Positions 10,806 through 22,469 of a stretch of 64,000 nucleotides of DNA are shown one piece after another. The position numbers were made by a program, and so were the translations under genes. This stretch comes from Sclerodactyla briareus (Eukaryota > Echinodermata > Holothuroidea > Dendrochirotida > Sclerodactylidae): NCBI GenBank assembly GCA_026419785.1, contig JAODTK010005558.1, positions 248,001 through 312,000 of the forward strand, given 5' to 3'. Within the stretch, counting starts at the first letter, position 1, and the number at the start of each line of letters is the position of its first letter. The notes below the pieces were generated by a model. The model ran no database searches and was not told where the DNA came from. It worked only from the letters and a program-made list of their open reading frames with translations.

Positions 10806-11936
10806 CTGGGTTGTGAAAAATGAGAGCAAGTTACTTGTCAATAGAAGCAAATTCATTTCACTTGTGCGACCGTATACATTGTCTTCACAAATGAGCCAGT
10901 ATGCAGCGTACTGGTAATGATATGGCTTTTTGTCCCTGTTAATTTGGGTACATGGCACTGTGACTTTTTACACAATAACAGTGTGTGAAAAAAACAATTT
11001 TTCGAAAACTCCATGGTCAACAATTACACAACTTAACAGAAAAAGATTAGATGATCCCTCTGTTTTTGGAGTGAGTTACGAAAGTCATGAGGTCAAAGTC
11101 TGGAGGTTTGTAAGCATGATAACTGTCAATGTGATAGATGAGTTCATATAAGGTCGTGGTCATGCAAATCTACATTACTTTCTTTAAGGCATGGCCAAAA
11201 AAACATATCCCTTCAGTTTCCGTTTGTCATCTCTAAATGGGACTCTCTCGAACATAGAAGAGATTTGCCCGACATATCACCTGCCAAATATAAAATTCGT
11301 CATTGAAATTAGAGTTTCTCAATCATGGTTATTTCGTTCCCCCTACTAGTGATACTCCGTTCAAACCACACAATCCTTCAAAAATATATATGCCGTGTAG
11401 ATGCCCGAAGGGTCCTACTTCAAGGACCGTATTAATGGAAACAAGCTCCCTCCAGATGATGAAACTGGATGATGAGAATGCCTTCATAGAGGGGTGGTGA
11501 TTATGGTACAGGGCCAATTAAATGTTTGTTTGCACACCAAAACTGATCATCCAATCAAAATGCCCGAACGGGAGCTTTGGAGTACTTTGTGAAGATGAGG
11601 TATCCCTAGGCCTCCAGATTCTGTAGAAGAATGGTGGCAGTTTAAAAATAAGCGTTGATGATAGTGTTATGGGGAAGTATTGTCTGATTGGCCCAGTGGT
11701 GATTCATGTGCCGGCACACTATCCTCTATTACGACCTTCACATTTATGCATGATAGTGTATACAAACTTTAAAATGTCATACTCACTCAGTATCTGGTCC
11801 CAGAATCATCCATTGGGACACTGTCCTGGCAACGGGAAGATTGCTTGTAAGATGGCAAGGAGCTCATCATAACTCAGTTTTGAACTAATAAACTCAGTGG
11901 GGAGGACCGCCAGTCCCAGTCCTTAGCAGCTCTTAC
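10806..11936. other. Intron expected to hold one missed Trio exon
   Basis: About 1.1 kb separates two Trio exons that are not adjacent in the protein: the GQDLLQYV..LRHLQAEVKQ section (roughly 70 residues) is absent. I found acceptor-like sites near 11620 and 11830 on the minus strand but no convincing spectrin-like peptide next to them. Otherwise I see unique sequence. Confidence 0.4.
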
Positions 11937-12071
11937 CGTCTTGATAGCTGCAATAATAATTTCGCAATGGTTTCTCGTCAGACTCTCCTGATACTCAGCC
12001 TGTTCAGCCCGTACAGGAAAACTGGTCTCTGTTCGCCACCAGACACTAGGTGAGAGCCATCAAGCTCACTA
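11937..12071 (-). CDS. Trio: Trio exon, spectrin repeat helix B
   Basis: The acceptor is CCTACTTCTCAG before 12071; the donor is ACG|GTAAGA after 11937, a strong consensus. Its first bases read SELDG, joining FEQEAD of the previous exon as FEQ..AELDAW does in KALRN. After at least one frame change the second half reads AEQAEYQESLTRNHCEIII, comparable to TIAEQRLQHHADKALTMNN with the AEQ anchor in place. Length is 135 bp. The similarity is moderate; strong splice sites and order in the gene support it. The following exon, expected to carry the GQDLLQYV to LRHLQAEVKQ region, was not identified between here and 10805. Confidence 0.6.
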
Positions 12072-12499
12072 CTGAGAAGTAGGACAAGGGAAGAAATCTG
12101 GATGGTTTATCTACTTGCTAGCTGACCACATTACTTAGTCAAGAATTAACCTGATCTTAGCAATACAGTGTTTATTCTGTCTAAAGGTAGCGCTCAAAGC
12201 TGCTGACGAGACCCTCTTGGCAAATGTCCCAGAATAAACCCCTAATCCACAGTCCTTGCTAACGCTGGAACAATGATGTAAACCAAGCTCTGGCCCATCT
12301 AATTGCAATCAAGCCCCCAGGGAAAAAAAACGCTTGTTGGATGTAACTTCTCTCGTTATGTTGGTTTGCGAAGCGTCACGGCTACCACTCGGCCAATTTT
12401 CTGCCATGTTCCCTAGTCCGCTTCCCGCTCTAGCACCCATCCCCTACGGGGTCATCAGAGAGCCATGCTGGCTCGTTTTTGAGGCAACACCCTATCTAC

Positions 12500-12696
12500 C
12501 TATCAGCCTCTTGCTCAAACTGCGGATCCCTTAACTGTTCCGGTGCCTCCTTGCCGGTACTCAGCAACATCCTCCAGCTCCGGTACCCGTGCTCTGACGT
12601 CCTCCCTCAGGACGCTGACTCCTGGTCCTCGGGTGGCCTCGTCATTGGCCGCAGGTTCCCATGAAGAGTTTTCTAGCGCTGGAGGATAACCCTTCC
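12500..12696 (-). CDS. Trio: Trio exon, inter-repeat linker and first helix of a spectrin repeat
   Basis: The donor is AG|GTAGAT after 12500. The acceptor is most likely the AAG after a long T tract (start 12696); a CAG giving a start at 12678 is the alternative. A linker rich in N, S, P and G (ENSSWEPAANDEATRGPG) is followed by SVLREDVRARVPELEDV. This fits the TRIO order of SSNKTPHNSSINHIE linker, then TVLQQLDEAQSQMEELF. After a frame break near 12545 the end reads EQLRDPQFEQEAD, like LQLRIFERDA in the family. Overall identity is lower than in other exons and the linker is poorly conserved in any case. The placement rests on the helix, the FEQEAD end and correct order between neighbours. Confidence 0.65.
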
Positions 12697-12861
12697 CTTG
12701 GGAGAAAAAAAAAAAAAATATCATGAAATGAATATTCAAAACCTATTTAGAATCCATTGTACATTGGAGTTATCTACAGACATTATCTTGTCTGTAAAAC
12801 AGTACCAACTCTAACAAATTCGAACAGCAGGTTTTGTTTTTATTTGATTTTCTTATGGGTT

Positions 12862-13265
12862 TGGAAGCCAATTGAGGCTCCCTAAGGACCCTGGCCGTAT
12901 TGATTGTTTAGAGCACCGTCAGGAATGGGTGTAACCAATCCCAACCTGCTCCCGGGACCACCATTTACGTCCCCATCCAAACGGATTATTAGTGAACTCC
13001 ATGGCCCGACCACTTTCTCAGAACCTGGAGGGATGTGACTGCTCACAGCCGCCAGACGAGACTTATTGCGATCCCGTAACAAACCCCAGTGACCCCAGAG
13101 AACCCACTGCATCACAGTAGAAACAGAATGAAGACCAGACCTCACCCATCGCAACTGCAATTGCAGCCACTTAGGGGGAACGCCCGTGACTGCGGAATTT
13201 TGAATTTGGAATATTTTGGTTCTAAAGTGTCACTGATACCACTCTACCATTCTTCCGCTCAAAGC
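12862..13265 (-). mobile_element. tRNA-derived SINE, family A, ~400 bp
   Basis: This aligns along most of its length with 57851-58318 in the same orientation: GGACCCTGGCCGTATTGATTG, TCCCGGGACCACC, GTCCCCATCC, CCACTGCATCAC, CAGCCACTTAGGG and AGTGTCACTGAT are shared. On the minus strand the right end reads GGTAGAGTGGTATCAGTGAC (box A-like), followed by a degenerate box B, so transcription would run leftward. It lies in the 9.6-kb Trio intron. Confidence 0.75.
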
Positions 13266-13275
13266 AACAGCAGAT

Positions 13276-15860
13276 GGAAGCAACTAAGCATCTAGTTCCA
13301 CTTGATTCCTCCCAGAGATCCCCAATCGGCACCTTGGTGAGGGGAAAATTAATCGAGGCGTAACTCCTGGCTCAAACAGAATAGCTGCTCAGTCTTATCA
13401 ACCTCCTCTCGCAAAATAAATAATGCAGCTCAGGGTCATGACTTGGTCTGGTATCTGCCGATTCAAGGGTTGCCAGAAGGCCGAAGTTCAGTCATAAATT
13501 CTAATCCTGCTGCATGCCTGAATTCCACAAAACATGACTGGTTGGTGGACCTGTGAACTACAACCCAACCCCCACCCCCGCCCCCCCACCACCCACGCCT
13601 GCTGCTCATATTGGACATTTGCCAGGCAAAATGAGGAAGGGCGAGATGGGGTGGCCACAAACTTGATTTGCATTACCTGCCACGGTGCTCGATAGCGCAC
13701 ATTTGGGGCAGGTTTGGCAGGAGGGTCATAATAGGGGTAAGTTAAACATGTCAAATAGATTATTTTATCCTAATCCCGTCCCCATCTATATGAATTCAAG
13801 TCTACGGGCTGGAAGATCGTGACAAGCCTAGCAGACACGACTCTGCAAGCGGGCCAGACGAGGCCCAGCGATGTATCCAACTAGACATGTAAATCAACTT
13901 GACAACTCATTACAACTACTTTCAATGGCCACGAGGAGCTACGGAGCCGTCAAACAGCAGAGCCAAAACAGCTTTCTTAAGATGATGAGCCAGGCAACCA
14001 CTGAGTTAGATAGAAAGGCCCGGAACTTCCTGCGAAGCTTTTCACTTATTCTAATACACACAAATAACCCAGTGCTGAATATCTAGCAATTCATGTGAAC
14101 ATACGTGGGGGAAGGAGGGACGGGTGGTGTGTGTGTAAGATGCTAATCTGTCTTGTCTTGTCTTAATTTAAAACATTTGCTATGACAAAAATATTATGAG
14201 ACAAACTGACAGTGAGTAGTAGCTCCACTCCAAACCTTCATGATGTCATCACTATTATTTTTATATTCACGCATTCTCTGAGATACTACATGCTTGCTAG
14301 GTACTACTCTGATGGGCCCACTTGTTCTGTATTATAGAGCTGTTCTACCAGAGGAGGGGTGTTACCTAATGTAGCTAAACCAAACATTACTATCAAGCAG
14401 CATTTTTCAGACTACTTGAATTATAACGACATCAGTCCATGCCACCGCACACAGAGAGAGATACTTGAATCAGACGCCTGAATCACTTGAAGGTGCGTTG
14501 TGATCAAATCACACCAAAGAAACAGGCACCAGACTGCTTATGTAGTGTAATTGGAGGTATGCATGTAATGAATTGTTGATTTATCCATACATACTGTAAC
14601 GCACCCCTGCTAGACCATCACAATACACACTATCACAATATTATGCACACCACGAATAGGGCAACAGATATATTTCTGTTTCCAATGCCAAATTTCCCGG
14701 ACTGGAGAGGATTAGGGGAATATTGTGAATTGATCCGCAGCATCAACATATTGCCATGAAGGTGTCAATCAAAACCATTTTCAACAACACCATGACCACT
14801 ATCCACTTTTTCCTTTTTTTTTAATCTTTTTTTCCCATACATTTTAACCCTATATGCTGTGAATTATTCGCCTGTGTTCATTCATTGGAGTAATGGAAAG
14901 ACTTACTTTCGCACCTTATCCAGTCCTTTTCAAATAGTAGATATTTTGTTTCTAGACCTATATCCCCCACATCCATGATTAGCCTTCTATACTGAATTGA
15001 TGCTGGTAGCGAATATGGGATAAACAATCCGCATGTTTTCGTAACCTTGAAAAGTTCCCGTGGAGGCACGCCCACCTAGTTTCGGCTCACTTCTCAACCT
15101 TATATGCCCAGAAGGAAAATGGTCCCACACACCTGTCAGGAAAGGTGAATCGCACCCTGCATTGATATTAATGCACACATCTGGGCAATCCTCCACATCC
15201 CAATTGCTTTATCTAGAATTTGTCTGAGCTTGCATCCAATGTTACAACGTGTGAATGCACATGCTTTATTCGGTGTACTCGCACTGGAATTTTTTTACAA
15301 CTCTACAACTGATTTCATGCATTTGCCAGGCCATTGCTATCCCGTTTTATATATAACTCCATGCTTGACCATACCAGATATTCCTTTTCGTCCTTCTTGA
15401 GGCAGGTCATGGTCCTTCAATTGGGAATATGATTTTCCTCCTCTTTGTTAGAGAAATCCAGTCCGCGCAAAAAACTAGCAAGGTTTCTATGCGGACACAC
15501 CCAAGCTGGCAACTCCCACGTCTCGTGCGAGCATCATGCAACAATTTAACCTTGGTTATTGAAGGGTAGCAGAATGTTCATCCGCCCCAACACTTGACGG
15601 CATTTTGCTGCCTGAGCTGGGTACCACACCCTTGAAGTTGGGGAACACAGGCCATGGCTCCAGTGCCCTATATCCTCTAGTTCAGATAGGCAGGCTCCTT
15701 GCCCCCCATCCTGTACCCCCCATCAGTCCACAGTCAATACCACCCCCCCATCAGTCCCAGTCCACCCTTCCCCTGCACAGTTCTGTCTGTATCAGACATC
15801 GGCATTCCTTCCTTGGGTAAACCAGACCTCCGAGGTCCTCTCAGTCAAGTTCAGCGCCTC
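13276..15860. other. Intron sequence, no gene seen
   Basis: No exon or clear element. A C/CA-rich stretch lies at 13560-13595, a short GT and TCTTG microsatellite at 14125-14165, and T-rich tracts near 14815. Short open frames here have no recognisable similarity. Confidence 0.45.
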
Positions 15861-15869
15861 ATTTCCCCC

Positions 15870-16330
15870 TCACTTACACCCCTAACCTTGTATAACCCTG
15901 CACAGGTTTTTTGTCTTGTATACTGTCAAATCTGCATTTGGTTCCTTGAGTTTAGGGTCTGACATCTCTCAGTCAAGCTCAAAATCAGTGGCCTATATCT
16001 CAATCCCCCCAGTAACCCCCCCCCCCACCCCCCCCCCCCCTCACCTTACTGCGCCACTCTCCTCTTTATAAACCTTGTCCTTGAGCAGGATATGTGCCAT
16101 AAGTCCAAGAGGCAACACCTCCACACATTTGCTTTGTAACTTAACTTTTATGAAGAGCAATCTGATGGGAAGAAACACCTCCAACAGCCCCCTAACTTAA
16201 CCACCTCCTTACACCCAACCCCCCTCCCACTCCCCTTCTGTATAACCTGCACAGTTTGTGTCCCTGTATACTGGCAAAAATCTGCATGTGTTTCTTGAGT
16301 ATGTATCTGACTTCTCAGGGTCCCAGGGTC
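15870..16330 (+). repeat. Duplicated ~110-bp C-rich segment and poly-C tract
   Basis: The block around 15889 (GTATAACCCTGCACAGG, TGTATACTG, AATCTGCAT.TG, TTCTTGAGT) recurs near 16240 with about 350 bp offset. Between them lies a run of about 24 nearly uninterrupted Cs at 16016-16040. No coding potential is seen. Confidence 0.6.
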
Positions 16331-16537
16331 AATCATTTTCTGATGTATTTCTTGGTCCAGAGAGGCAGTTCAGAAGAAAGCTTCAAGATAAGGCGAATCA
16401 AATCTTAAATGTGTTTTGTCATGAATTGTCAGAGGCTTTCAAAAGCTGTCAAAACAGCAGAACCGTGACGAGAATCAAGCTTGTTAGTGGGTGTATAAAC
16501 AGGATTTCTCCTTCAGTAACATCTTTAATGGTGTTTA

Positions 16538-16745
16538 TTTTCACCTGGTTACCACTCTCTTGAAACTTCAACCGGTTACCACTTGTCTTGAAGCTTCACC
16601 GTTTACCACTCTCTTAAGCTTCCCTGTTCCCACTCTCTTAAAGCTTCACAATCACACCGGTCCAACTCTCTTGATTGACCTTCACCGGTTACTCTACATT
16701 CTTAAACGTCACTGGTTAACCATCCTTGTTAGCCCTTCTTGAAGC
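16538..16745 (+). repeat. Minisatellite, ~30-bp unit
   Basis: Six or seven decayed copies of a unit near TTGAAGCTTCACCGGTTACC followed by ACTCTC run head to tail. The HindIII-like AAGCTT and CCGGTTACC cores recur while spacing drifts. Confidence 0.8.
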
Positions 16746-16840
16746 TAATCTAATTCCAGCCTGATTTTTTCGATCATGTTTATTGTGCTTGGGGGTGGGA
16801 AATACGAGCAAAGTTTTTTTTTTGTTTTTCAGAGCGTTAG

Positions 16841-17165
16841 GTTGGGTCTGAGTGGTGGGGTCGGGTTGGGGGGGGGGAGGACCTTACCTGTAATGCCTAG
16901 CTCTCAAACCTGTTTCAAACTTGATACTCAGTTCACCTCATCCTCCAAGGTACCAAGAGCCCCTCCAGCCTCCTACAGCCCTCTCCAGGTTCTCAGAGTG
17001 AACATAGTTGGGGTCTGAGGGGTGGGGTCTAGGGGGGGGGGAATGACCTTACTGTAATGCTTCCCTCTCAAACTGTTTCAGCTGGAGGCTCAGTTCGAGG
17101 CCTCATCTGCGAGATCCCATAGCCCCTCAGCTTCCCCTCCTGCCTCCTCCATGCTTCTGAAGGAT
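16841..17165 (+). repeat. Tandem duplication, 166-bp unit with G-run
   Basis: The first copy starts GTTGGGTCTGAGTGG at 16841 and the second GTTGGGGTCTGAGGGG at 17007. Each continues with a G8-10 run, ACCTTAC.TGTAATGC and CTCTCAAAC.TGTTTCA. The second copy has an acceptor-like TGTTTCAG followed by a short open stretch (LEAQFEASSARSHS), but the same area in the first copy does not keep it. I read both as noncoding. Confidence 0.7.
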
Positions 17166-17169
17166 GCCC

Positions 17170-20100
17170 TCTATGTGGTTACAACAGCATCGCTTGTATT
17201 TGATTCTGACTCCATCGCAGTTGCCTGAGGAAGAAAGAATCGGGTCCAGTGCCCCAAAATGTTGACTTATATACTTGACACTGCCCTCCTGACAAAAATA
17301 TATCTCGAGCACCCCAAGACTGTAATTGAGACGCCAGATTTTGGTATACAGGTGATACACGAAACTTCAATAATTACTGGAGTTTCAACAATTTGTCATT
17401 AGTTCCCGCTGGCTGGCCTTCTACAGACAGGGGTGAAATAATGTCACCCTCAGCCCGCAAACTTTTTTCACATCAAATTCCACAAAGATTGTTCGGTTCA
17501 GTAGAGAAAAAAAACATTACCCTACAGTCTGACACAACTGTACTGATGCCCCAAATTAATTCACGGTCAAATTGCTCATGTCAAGCAATGTCCACCTTGT
17601 TAATCTTGGTGTACAGCCCATACGACATTACCATTGATAGCTGTAATGAGAGGAGCAATGCCAGAGGCCGATCTACCCTGATACACGGCTATTAACCTGC
17701 AGGGGGCCTCATTACCTCGCAAAAACAACTACAAGAGATTGCTGCCCAGGTGGCACACGATACACAATAACCGTGCATGTGGAACAGTCGTTGGACGTTT
17801 GGGCTTCACCATACTTTTCGCATGATGCTTACTGGCAGTGTTTCAGGCCTAACGCGATACCTGATAGCGTTAGACCAGGCATTGCACTAGAGCAGTGGGG
17901 GCTTTCCACAGGTAGCTGATCCTAACATTCACCTGTGCACCGAGCCTCATAGAAAAAAGTATATTCTTATCCCAGCAGTTCATGGCGTACCTTGCAACGT
18001 TCGCACAAATGGTGTGACTTCGCATATGAGAAATACGTTGAGCATACTACTCCAATAAAAATCGGCCAAATGTGGCAGATATGCAGTGGGTGAACAGTGT
18101 GATAAAGCACTAGGCATGGCAATCAGTGATCGCACCGCTTATCCAGTGAAAATTAGGCCTCAAACTACAGTGATCACTGTCATCAAAATGTTTGCATTGG
18201 CACATCATAACATCTGCATTAATGTCAAGTATTTCACTGCTCATGATTGTCACTAACTGACAGCCTTTGTTGGACATGATGCAGTGTGGTCAGTTATAAT
18301 GAGGGATAAATGTTTACCTGTTTGTAAACAAAAGTGGCATCTTGTGTTTTTTTTTTTTTTTTTTTACTTCCTCTAGACCAGGAATGAAGGGTAATCATAG
18401 CTCTTGTGATATGGTGCTGGTCAGTTGTATGAGAAGTCCCACTATGGCACTTGGCCAAATCGACACACGCACAATGCGCACACAGGGGAGTTCAGGATCC
18501 CACAAATATGGATTTTCGGAGTCTGAAGACTGAGAAAAGAAGCATCAATATTATTGAAGAATACTTCTTACATACAAAATAGAAATAGGATATTGACATC
18601 CAGGAGCATCTTTATTTTCAGTTCATGTGGCGAGCTCATTGGTGCAATATGGTGAAACAATGTCACAGGCAACACACAAAACACATCACCGCACATTCAC
18701 TACCGTGACAAAAAATGGATCAGCAAGCCACAGTTTTTCATTCAGGATGACATTGGCGTGGGTTTTCTAGTGGTTGTTGATGATGGTGCGTTTTTCGTAA
18801 ATGGTCTACGTCTGAGTGATAAATCTGCCACTCAAATTAGCGAAGCCTCGACATTGGCATTTCTAGAGGGAGTTTGGAAAAAACCATTTCTTTTACAAAT
18901 TCTTAGTCGGCACTCTTGATTGCACATAGTGATAGTGCTTTCACAGTTTGTTTACAATAGCTTATTTGACCACCTCCCGAATATCCATGAATGGTCTACC
19001 TATAACCATTCTCATTCACACCCATTTTGTGTTAGTCCTCAAGTCGTTAGCATTGCACTTCAATTGTAATTGTTGGCATCCCATTCATGGCATAGAATGG
19101 TCTATTTGATTGCTATTATGGGATATATCCAGTATATGGGTACCCATTTTCAGTACAAACTTCTGATTTTCTCATTTTTTATCATACTATTAAGTAATTG
19201 CTTTTTGCTCTCCGGTCACCGGAAAGAGGAGATTTGAATGAGCCAAATAAAGAAACCTAGACATGTATATCCACTCATGGAGTAGCGACGACCGTCAATC
19301 TCATTTGATATCAAAGGGACTTATGACCCCCACAGACTACCATCCAACAAGTCAATTCGTTCATATCTGACAGAGTTAAAAAAACAATTGCACAAAGTAG
19401 GCAAATTAGACTCCAAAAAAAATTACTTCTATGTTGCGACCAGATCGGACAAACTTGAGAAGGAAAAAAAATACCAAACAGCAGCGAATAAGCAGCCCTA
19501 GTTATTTTGTTATTCTCATCTCTGACTCAGCCAAAAATTCCTAGGAGACAGGAATTGTGCACCAAGTCCTGACCTAATCTGAAAATGCATTGTGGGGACC
19601 TATTGGACAAAGGCGAAAAATGTGCCGCAGTCGACAGTCAGTCATAGCAAACACAGTAAACACACAAAGGAAACCAGGTCCAAACGATGTCACTGCCTAC
19701 TTGACCAGGTCGTTGCAAAAAATAACGGTCAACCTCCAGTGACCAGGACCCGAAATATTTGCCTCTTCTGTCTAGGTCTGAATAGTACTGCAATTTGCAT
19801 TCTTGGCACCCAAAGGTCTCTTGAGATAAAGGGAAAATTACATCGGAATCCTAAACCCATAAGTAAGCTAAGGGGGCTTCCCCAGGTGAACTACAGTATC
19901 CCTACATACAAGTTGTGTTTTTTTAACACGGGAATGGTTGTATTACCAGTAACAGAGTACCCCTGAATAAAAGACGGTATGAGGATGGCATCTGGAAACA
20001 TCTGCAGATCTTCAATTCTAATTTCACAGATACTTACAACAAGGTACTAAATGTCGCTCTCTCTGTCTATTGATCGGGGGGGCCGGGCACAGTCAAGGAG

Positions 20101-22300
20101 CCAACCACGGTCAATAATGATGACCAAAGTACTGTGTATCTGTGGTATCGTATGGGATGCGGGGTTAGAGTTGAGAGCGCATGGAGCTGTGACCCATGAC
20201 ATAGAATATCAACAGAGCTTTATTTGGATAATATTGGTAAACTATGTAGATTTAGAGGTGGAGGGGGGGGGGGAGGGAGGAGTGGCAGAGCCAGAAGAGG
20301 GGGAACACTTGAGAATCTCAAAACCATTCCCCTTCCAGGATTCCTCTCCTAGTAGTACTTGAGGTGCAACAATGGGAAGACTCAGAAATGACAAAAGTTT
20401 TAATTTGGTTTTTTTCTCAGTTTTGGCCTCCACCCCCTTCTGTCCCATCGATAGGGAAGAAGTCTTTGCCTATGCTACCGTGCGGGGGATAAGGGGGGGG
20501 GGGGGGCATTTACCCGGTTAATACATGCCTTCTAGTGACTATGTGATAGTTATGTAGAATTGTGAGCAACTAATGATTGCCAGATTATTTCAATGTGAAT
20601 TTGAGCTGCTGTGACATGACATTTCCAAGCCCTTCTAGGCTGTCATAACCATTCAAGCATAATGTGAATACTGAAGAAAAGTTCCCCTTCCCCCCCCCCC
20701 CCCCTCTGGATCAGGCAGCTACTAAAATTAAACCCTGTCAGCTGAAAGTGATTTCTTCATCTCCGAAATCCTCAGTTTTGAATGAAGAGGTGACCTCAGA
20801 CTGGGGGGTTAAGGGGCTCATCCCGAGATAGAGACCCCTGACGTAAACGGCGCACTTGATTGACAGTATCAACAATTAGGTCAGCTATGAGGGTGGTCCC
20901 ATCGACCCAAAACTCTATGAAAACCCCTGCAAGCCCAGATTTGAGAAGTTGGGGAAGTGGTATCTCAGGGAATGCAATCAGTAGAGGGCCGAAAAGCAAC
21001 CATGAGCAAGAGCTCAGTTTAGATTTTGGGCTATGTTTCAGTTTGAGTGCCCCAATTCCCGAGCATTAACGATAAGTGCCAAAGCGCTTTTTGCTTCAGC
21101 CATGGGACATCAGTCAGTTCGAGTTTAGATTGGCTTTTTGGCCTCAGTTGTCTTCTTCTGGTTTGACTTGAAGTTCCTGGATGCTTCTTCAAACTGTGCA
21201 TAGGACCATGGCCAGAAAAAGTAGGGAATCACGGAGCGCTCTCTTCCAAGGAAATTAAGCTTTACTGGAGAACAGAAAAATGCCAGATGTTACTGGAAAT
21301 TATTGCATTGAATTTCGGTTCCCACAGAGGGCTGGAATAAGAGCTTTTTTTTCCAGTCTCTCGTTCATGTGGTGATTTGTATACTTATTGCCTGTAATTG
21401 GATGGACCCAACATTCTAGATGTTTTGTCTCAAAAACCATCTTTGTCTTGGACAATATATATTCATAGGCCACTTAGCGAATTGTGCCAAGCCAAGCTGA
21501 AACAGACAGCAGTGATCGTAGGGCTACCTCGCGAGGGGCACACCATTAGCCAATCGTAATTACTTTTAATTACGCAGCATCCCACCGGACTCGGAGGGAA
21601 CCCCACCGTGATTGCTAAATAGCCCAATGACATTTCTAGGCCCCCAGACAACATAGATGGACCTGGTATAATTTAAGTGAACACTGTGATTAGCGGCACT
21701 GAAAGACAAGCAGTGCAACGTGCAATGCTTGCATCAGAGCCCTCTTAATATTACTGCTATCACAGGCAGAGGGAATAGACCAGTTGTAGGAATTCCATGT
21801 GCCAGCATTGCAAAGGTGTGCTCCGGAAGAGATTAGGTAGATAAGATTTCAATGACATGCCTAAACATTTGCCTTATATGGTCGTATTAAGTTATTAGTA
21901 GAACACAAGTCCTCCCATTTCGGTAATTGTTAGGGTAGGCGGAAATGTTGTACTTTTTTAGGTTGTTTCGGACCACCTGAACATTAAATTGATTCGCCAT
22001 CAGAGATTCTTGTACATCACATTCCCTCTCTCCGACAGAACCACAACCCGGAGGAGAGGTCAAATGGCGGGTCCCGGGACAGCAAGTTGGAAACGGCTTA
22101 ACACTCCTGTTCTTAATGGATATCATCTGAGCCACTAATTGAGGGAGACGGCGAGTTTATCGCCTGTTGCACATCCACAGTCAGACAGCAGGTTTTCTGT
22201 TGGGTGGGGGGTCCGGTATCTCATCCAGAATCCTTGATGAGCTACTTGGCTTTTCTGAACCCATAAAAACTACAAAATAAAATATCAAATCAAAACTCAC
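17170..22300. other. Long Trio intron, no gene seen
   Basis: No spectrin-like peptide was found. It contains a T17 run near 18348, G- or C-runs near 20265, 20494 and 20692, and an A-rich stretch near 19380. Open frames near 19592-19966 and 20796-20999 have no similarity I can name. Confidence 0.45.
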
Positions 22301-22469
22301 CCCAGTTGGTCGACGATGGCTGGCCCTCGCTGACCGTGTTGACCGAAGCGTCAGGGGTTGATATCCCGTTGATGGTCAAACTTGGCTATTTCACCCTGGC
22401 CTCCTGGACGGGGACGCAGGCCTCGTACTGAGTTGAGTCCCCCTCCAACTCTTTGAACCATGAAGTTAG
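22301..22469 (-). CDS. Trio: Trio exon, spectrin repeat helices around the conserved WTW motif
   Basis: The acceptor is GCCTTTCTTTTCAAG before 22469; the donor is GTGAGT after 22301. It begins LTSWFKELEGD, matching LWTWLEELQKE of TRIO. After a frame change near 22385 it reads EIAKFDHQRDIN, like DLIKRFGQQQQ. After further changes near 22350 and 22320 it reads SVNTVSEGQ then AIVDQL, like TVNVIKEGEDLIQQL. Length is 169 bp against 171 expected, so the small insertions and deletions nearly cancel. The break near 22320 is a lost G in CAG-GCC, the sort of error typical of uncorrected long reads. Read in any single frame it looks noncoding, so an automatic predictor would miss it. The 7.6 kb intron upstream holds a LINE tail and a duplicated segment. 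Confidence 0.82.

Noticed and set aside
11780-11880. Minus-strand stretch with YDELLAILQAIF as a BEL/Pao integrase remnant or the missing Trio exon
   Set aside because: It matches neither family beyond a few residues, and no consistent frame follows.
17085-17170. Plus-strand exon LEAQFEASSARSHS after a TGTTTCAG acceptor
   Set aside because: It is part of a 166-bp tandem duplication whose other copy does not keep the reading frame.
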